Assembly: GCA_001949185.1 (NCBI GenBank)
Contig: BDGG01000002.1
Coordinates: forward strand, 2,432,467-2,496,466
Length of the DNA stretch: 64,000 nucleotides
DNA from: Ramazzottius varieornatus
Taxonomy: Eukaryota; Tardigrada; Eutardigrada; Parachela; Ramazzottiidae
Direction of reading: 5' to 3'
The notes beneath the pieces were generated by a model. That model did no database searches and was not told the origin of the DNA. It saw nothing but the letters and a program-made list of their open reading frames with translations. Positions 56,874 to 64,000 of the stretch are shown here, in pieces; position 1 is the stretch's first letter; each line of letters begins with the position of its first letter. A program made the translations under genes and the position numbers.

Positions 56874-59756
56874 ATGTCGGGAGCAAAGCATGAAGGTGAA
56901 GTGATACTGCTGGTGTATTCCTGCCACCGTTCCACATCTTCCATTCTTTAAGTTGTCTGCGCCCAGTGTTATGTTCTTGTTTGGTTTCAGGGGTAAGTTG
57001 TGATGCTTGTATGAATTCGAACTTCCGTGGACGACGTTACAAGTGCCTGATGTGTTACGACTATGATCTGTGTGGAGCATGTCGAGACGGTAAAGCACTG
57101 TCTGGACGCCATACCGTGGATCATCCCATGCAGTGCATTCTGACTCGCGGTGATATGGGTAAGTCTCCCTCTTCTCACAGGACGAAATGTTCGTAGATGA
57201 ATAAAGGACATGTTGCAGAGCTCTACTTTGGAGGAGAAGCTATCGGAGTAGATCAGGGCCAGTCATTCACTTGCCCGTACTGTGGTGAGATGGGCTATGC
57301 GGAAACCGATCTGGCTGAACACGTGGGAATCAAGCATCCCAATTCCATCAACGACGTGGTAAGACATTCATTCTCAAACTGCAAAAACAGGCGATTTAGG
57401 TTGCGATAATAAGAACGGGATTTGACGCTATCCGCTATGAGGGTGCTGCAAATCCTCCTTGGATTTTGGTGTAAGCTGCGCGACTTGACCCGAGCAGTGT
57501 GTGGTTCGCGAGATAGTTACTGAATAATTCCAAAATTCTTTTGTCATTTCAGATCTGTCCCATTTGCTCTACAACGCCTGGTGGAGATCCAAACCACGTA
57601 ACAGAAGATTTGCTGGCGCATTTGACGGCTGAGCATCAAGTGGGAAGCGACAGTGCCAGCACGGTAATTTTGCGAGGGGATGATATAAATTGTTTGTTTT
57701 CGCTGTTGTATCTCGTCCTTGAGCATGGATGGATATCTTCGTTTTAGGCTGGTGGACGAGCGCAGTCAGCTGTACCCACGCTCACTAGTCGTAGTCGACT
57801 TCGTAGAGTACCAGGTGCTAGCGCTTCCGGAGGAGCAAGTACTTCGGCGTCGTCCAGCCGAGCCTTGTCACGAGAACAACGAAGGCTTGCAGGGAACACT
57901 TCCGGTGCACCGGCAGGATCCGGATTGGGTTCCCGATTTGCTCTGCCTCGAGACACTTTCGCTGTATGTATTTTGCATGTTTAGCCACTCCGACAAAATC
58001 GGCCTTACACAAATCCATAGAACTGTGCGAAATGAAATGAATGTGAAATTTTTGTGGAGACCAAAACGAGTGGCATTGACCATTGACCATCTGCAGTTAC
58101 AGTACTACGAGTCTGTACCTTATTTATCTAAATTCTGAAATGGGCAGCCAATGATTCTGTCTTTCGTACAGGCATCAGCAGATGCGCTGGGTTTCGGACC
58201 GCCCTCGGACAGCAGCAGCAACGACGCAGCGGCCTCCATTCAACAGCTTTTGGGAGTCACTTCCGGCAGTGGCGCAAATGCTTCTTCCCGTGATCCAGGC
58301 GTCGATTCCATCGCGGGTAAGTTACTTGTTTTTTTATCCGTAAGCATTCGTATTTTCACATATCACACCGGTCGCTCGTCATGAGGAGGCAGAAGTTACG
58401 TAACGGGGAAAATTCGCTGGAAAGAATGTTCTGAATAAACTTCTTCGAACCGGAAGTCGTTTAGAACGTGATCACGTTTCTTGTGAAGATTTAGTACTAG
58501 GACATTTCCAGGTTTTGCCGAGCTGTTGTCGCAGTTGACCAGTGCTCGACACGCCACGAGTAGCGCAGTTCAAGCTGCCACTGCGTCGTCAGCTGCGGCG
58601 AACTCTGCGGCACAATTGAGCGCTTCGTATGCCAGCACGGCCTCGTCTTTGCAGCAGTTGCAACTGCAACTCCAAATGGAGCGACAAAATCTCTTGTATG
58701 GACGCCATGCTGAAACTGCGCGAAGTGCCGCTGGTGGTTCAAGAATGACGGTGGAACGAGGTCCGTTGGACCATTCGCGCTTAGCAGCGGCCTACATCAA
58801 TGCCGGAAGTATCCCCTTCTCCAGCGATCCTCGCCAGATGGCTCAACAGCAACAGGCTACAGGGGTGGCGGCCAGTGCGGCGAAGAGCGCTCGCAAAGAC
58901 AAGGATAGCGTCTTGCTTCTAGACAAGTACGAAACGTTTCAAATAGGATAGTCTAAATTGAAAACAAGTGGAAGGCACACAAACGAGGGATACAATATTT
59001 GTGTTCTAAGCGGCACAGTTTTCATTGCTGCCAGCTGCTCCGGTGCGCCGCTTGAGGTAGCAATCTTGTTCGATTCGTCTGATAGGCTCTAAGGAATCGC
59101 TCACCATTAAATTTATAAATTTGTACGTAGACGAAGAATTCATACCTATATTTCACACAATCTTTTCAATTTCTCTAAGTGTGAAATTTCTGTAATATTT
59201 CATGAACTTCGCGAATTACGTCTTAGTGGCCGTGTGTTGTATGCGTCATCATACCCGTAAACCGTACGTGCACGGTAACGTCACTTCGCGAAGTTCACGA
59301 AGTGTTACAGTGTTCAAATCTCGTTGGACTAACGAAGGCGAGAAAAATCAGATAATTTTATTGTGATGAAAATTTTGTCCTTTTGCTCGTTTGTATAGAA
59401 TACTGGAGCAACGTTCAACTGACGATCAGAAAGAGGACAACGTGCGTCAGCGCGCTGACCGAGCTCTCTTCGTACAAGAAATACTGATCGGCACGCAGAG
59501 CGATGCCTTCAGCATGGACAGTACCGAGCCCGAAGAGGCCATCGTCTTGCAGTCGCAGCCACAGTCCGAGCTCGTCCTAGAACGCACCAGCTCCGGCGAC
59601 AGCCTGGCTTCCTCCACCGGTGCTACGCAAGGCAGCAGCCGCGCCCCGTCTGAAGTGTCGTATGTCCCGGACGCGGAAGTGCCCAGTAGCGTGCGAGCTC
59701 CTGCGCCACATCCGCGCTCGGTCGAAAGGCTTTCCTCCGACCAAGAAACGCTCTAA
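56874..59756 (+). CDS. KCMF1: KCMF1-type E3 ubiquitin ligase, 8 exons
   Basis: KCMF1 is a ZZ-zinc-finger E3 ligase that recognises N-degrons and works with UBR4 in protein and organelle turnover. Exons: 56874-56895, 56991-57158, 57219-57358, 57553-57663, 57748-57963, 58172-58316, 58512-58926, 59399-59756; phases join to 524 aa (human 381). The start MSGAKHEGVSCDACMNSNFR matches the family's invariant N-terminus. ZZ finger: CDAC...YKCLMCYDYDLCGAC...HPMQCILTR (residues 10-60). Then two Drought-induced-19-type fingers (FTCPYCGEMGYAETDLAEHV; CPICSTTPGGDPNHVTEDLL). The Ala/Ser-rich expansion and the Gln-rich coiled coil (LQQLQLQLQMERQ) explain the extra length. The conserved C-terminal RADRALFVQEILIGT follows. 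The last 60 residues are Ser/Pro-rich. The start codon is only 243 bp downstream of the hAT element, and intron 7 contains an M2 MITE. Confidence 0.95.
59190..59310. repeat. MITE family M2, copy 3, KCMF1 intron 7
   Basis: 121 bp from CTGTAATATTTCATGAACTT to CGCGAAGTTCACGAAGTGTT...ACAG. It shares CATCATACCCGTAAACCGTA with copy 1. Confidence 0.8.
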
Positions 59757-60180
59757 CACGGTTGACGTGACTTGGTTTGCACTGCAAGTACATTTCTTGT
59801 GTTTTGGTCCTGGTTTCTTCGAGCGCATTTCATGCTTATGTTTCACGCTGCGTCCATTTCATCCTTTTAGCCTTGAACTCATAGTATGCTTTCACGAATT
59901 TAGTTCACTCAGCCAGCATTCTCTGCTGGAAGTTTGGCGGAAGTCACCTCTGAGTCGTTCCATGTTTTAGATAATGTTTTACGGTTTCGTTCGAAGTTGA
60001 AACAAAACGGACGAACGAGAAATACAAAACTCGAGAAAAATAGTTTCCGGTATAATTAGCGTATGTCAAGAAATAATTAAGGTCGCTGGATATACAGCCG
60101 AACTGTAGCAGCCGAACTAGGAAGCACAAAGTTTTTTTCTAAAAAAAGTGGGCTTTGGTTGAGCTGAAAAGTTCGGGAAT

Positions 60181-60524
60181 TTAATTGCCCACGGGAATCA
60201 TTGCTGGATTGGAGCCAAAGGGATTGGGCATCATGCGTTTCTCAAGGTTTCCCTGAGCTTGAGCGATGGCAGCTGGAGGGACTCCGGGATTACCAGCCGG
60301 TTCCGAGCCCATGGTCTTGCGACCGTCACTTACTATGCTGGGAAGTTGGTCCCTCTTCTGGCGGAGAACCTGCGTAAAGTGAACACATCTGTACTAATTT
60401 CCACCAGGTTTGATGAAAAGAACAAGCAACCGAAAACTGCCGGATCAAACTGAGAACTCACCATCGAAAAGGATACGTCCACAACCAGCAACAGGGCCAA
60501 AGCGCAAACGAGGAAGCTTCTCAT
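60181..60524 (-). CDS. Small secreted protein, neuropeptide-precursor-like, 2 exons
   Basis: Minus-strand exons 60462-60524 and 60181-60369 join in phase to 83 aa. Residues 1-20 are a clear signal peptide (MRSFLVCALALLLVVDVSFS). The mature part contains QKR and EKR dibasic sites that would release DQLPSIVSDGRKTMGSEP-type and C-terminal MMPNPFGSNPAMIPVGN peptides, plus a Pro/Gly/Asn-rich composition and no cysteine. That layout (signal, short spacer, KR-separated peptides) is typical of neuropeptide or small secreted peptide precursors. No amidation Gly immediately precedes the dibasic sites except in GRK, so amidation is uncertain. Family not recognised. Confidence 0.5.
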
Positions 60525-61474
60525 TGTAAAGAACAAAACAGCAAGTCCACGGAAACAGAAGGGAAAGAAAAGCAGGATTATCTTCGGGCACAGGAGTGTC
60601 GAAAGTTAAGAGAACTCGGATTTCTACTAGGAGTAAGAACTGAGAAGTTTATAAATGATCTAGGAATTGTTTACCGTTTCCGATGGTTTCGAAACAAAAT
60701 GCTAACTAGCGGAAAATGCCATAACAAACGTTGATGGCTGCAAAACAAGTTGAATAACCATTCTAACATGCTCGGACATTATGTCGAACGGTGTTGTTCT
60801 CAAACCGAACACCGAAGAAATTTTGGTTTAGTGGCGCGCGGAGCTCGTTGTGCAACATCGCGATCGGTCATCACTGACTGTATTTTTAAATCCAATTATG
60901 TCTCTGTCTTCTGAAAACGAAAACACAATTACTGAAATATTCATTGTGTAACTTTTGCAGAGATAAATAGCACTTTTAGCGGCGATCAGATTCTCGGTGG
61001 CGTGAAATTCCTTCTGGCCTTCTGGATTCAGCACAACTAGTTTCCTGTTGAGATGTATTCAGCGAAAAACCTGCGGGATACTTGACAGTGGTCGCCTCTT
61101 GCGGTCCACTGGCCAGTGGCTGCAACAGGAATGGTAATGAATGGACGGTAGGGTCCGAAGGTCCGGGGCAGTAGAGCCGTTTTCTCGTAGCTCCTGTTCC
61201 AGAAGTCGTCTGTACCGTTAATTAGACCCGGGCATGGACCGCACCGACATCTGTACGTACGTAATGCGAAGCCGGCTGCGGGCTGCCTATGAAGCCGAGT
61301 TTGCGAATAGGTTTCGCAACAAATCAACTCCATCAAATTTCTTGTTTCGTTCAGGACTTCAGGCCAAATTTTCTCTCTAAACGTCCTACTCTTCCGTTTC
61401 GTCTTCGGATCTTTTGTTCCCATCTTTGTTAACCGGAACGTCCCATCCAGAAGAGACACCCTTACTCTTGAAGA
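60525..61474. other. Divergent promoter region between peptide gene and HSPA9
   Basis: About 950 bp between two divergent starts. A long minus-strand open frame (61037-61627) overlaps the HSPA9 5' exons but lacks protein-like features, so it was not called. No other feature was recognised. Confidence 0.4.
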
Positions 61475-63672
<2,198 letters not shown>

Positions 63673-63896
63673 GTACGACACCATTCCAAAAGAAAGTTGT
63701 CAATAAAAGTGGCGACTGAGCCCAAAGTCAAATTCCTCGGCTGGCTGTTTTCCAAGTCAGCTGAGGGCCGAACCTTTGGAAGATTGATATTCGACTGGAA
63801 GAAGAGTATTCACAAGTCGAGCCGGTGTTCAACAACGTGAAGTTCTTTTAGCGGAACATTTAGGCAGCACAGCAAACAGCTCTTCAACATTGTTTC

Positions 63897-63950
63897 CTGA
63901 AGCGGCGCACGTTGTCATTATTGTCGGCTGGAAGCGTGTGCGCCACTTGG
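63897..63950. repeat. P1 palindrome, HSPA9 intron 8
   Basis: CTGAAGCGGCGCACG, loop GTCGGCTGGAAGCG, right arm TGTGCGCCACTTGGG. It preserves the loop core seen at 2616. Confidence 0.8.
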
Positions 63951-64000
63951 GAACACAATATGGTCGAGTGGGTTTGCTCGGCTGCTAAATATCTTGAGGG

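Overview
This window is nuclear DNA from an invertebrate animal. The protein genes are split into many short exons with GT...AG junctions, most introns are 50-400 bp, and several products are recognisably metazoan (adducin with a MARCKS-type tail, Rpn10/PSMD4, zeta-crystallin, TAPT1, KCMF1, mitochondrial HSP70). Small introns, an EB-type Cys-rich protein and a mariner/hAT/pogo/CR1-like mobile fraction suggest an ecdysozoan (arthropod, nematode or tardigrade grade). A tardigrade is a guess and cannot be shown from sequence alone. Exon coordinates were worked out by hand from reading frame and splice phase.

Layout. 1-22.4 kb is gene-dense: adducin (+, 14 exons), Rpn10 (-, 7 exons, tail to tail with adducin), a MITE and a long inverted repeat around a 260-N gap, zeta-crystallin/quinone oxidoreductase (+, 6 exons), an orphan 326-aa Pro/Tyr-rich protein (-), TAPT1 (+, 10 exons) and an orphan 471-aa protein (+). 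23.3-29.4 kb holds a small basic protein, an EB-type Cys-rich protein and a 12-exon orphan nuclear-type protein. 29.4-50 kb is accessory and repeat-rich: an AT-rich hAT-like MITE with a 142-bp tandem duplication, a maT-like mariner broken by a nested 384-bp MITE, further TIR elements, a GATCC satellite, a degenerate non-LTR retrotransposon, a deleted pogo/Tigger copy, a Cys-rich possible cystine-knot gene and a non-autonomous mariner. 50-64 kb returns to genes: a single-exon pseudokinase-like gene, a possible two-TM protein (-), an hAT transposon with an 8-bp target duplication directly upstream of KCMF1 (+, 8 exons), a possible secreted neuropeptide-like precursor (-), and the 5' 385 codons of mitochondrial HSP70 (+), cut by the window end.

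The genes are unrelated housekeeping and lineage-specific loci; nothing indicates an operon or cluster. The strongest unexplained structure is a dispersed palindrome of about 50 bp (arms CAAGTGGCGCAC / GTGCGCCACTTG around a loop resembling TTGGCTGGAAGCG). It occurs at least 13 times, only in introns and intergenic DNA, often in pairs. Other structures worth a second look are a second hairpin family confined to adducin introns, three TIR-MITE families, an in-frame 33-codon candidate cassette exon inside the adducin head domain, and a kinase lacking the DFG aspartate.
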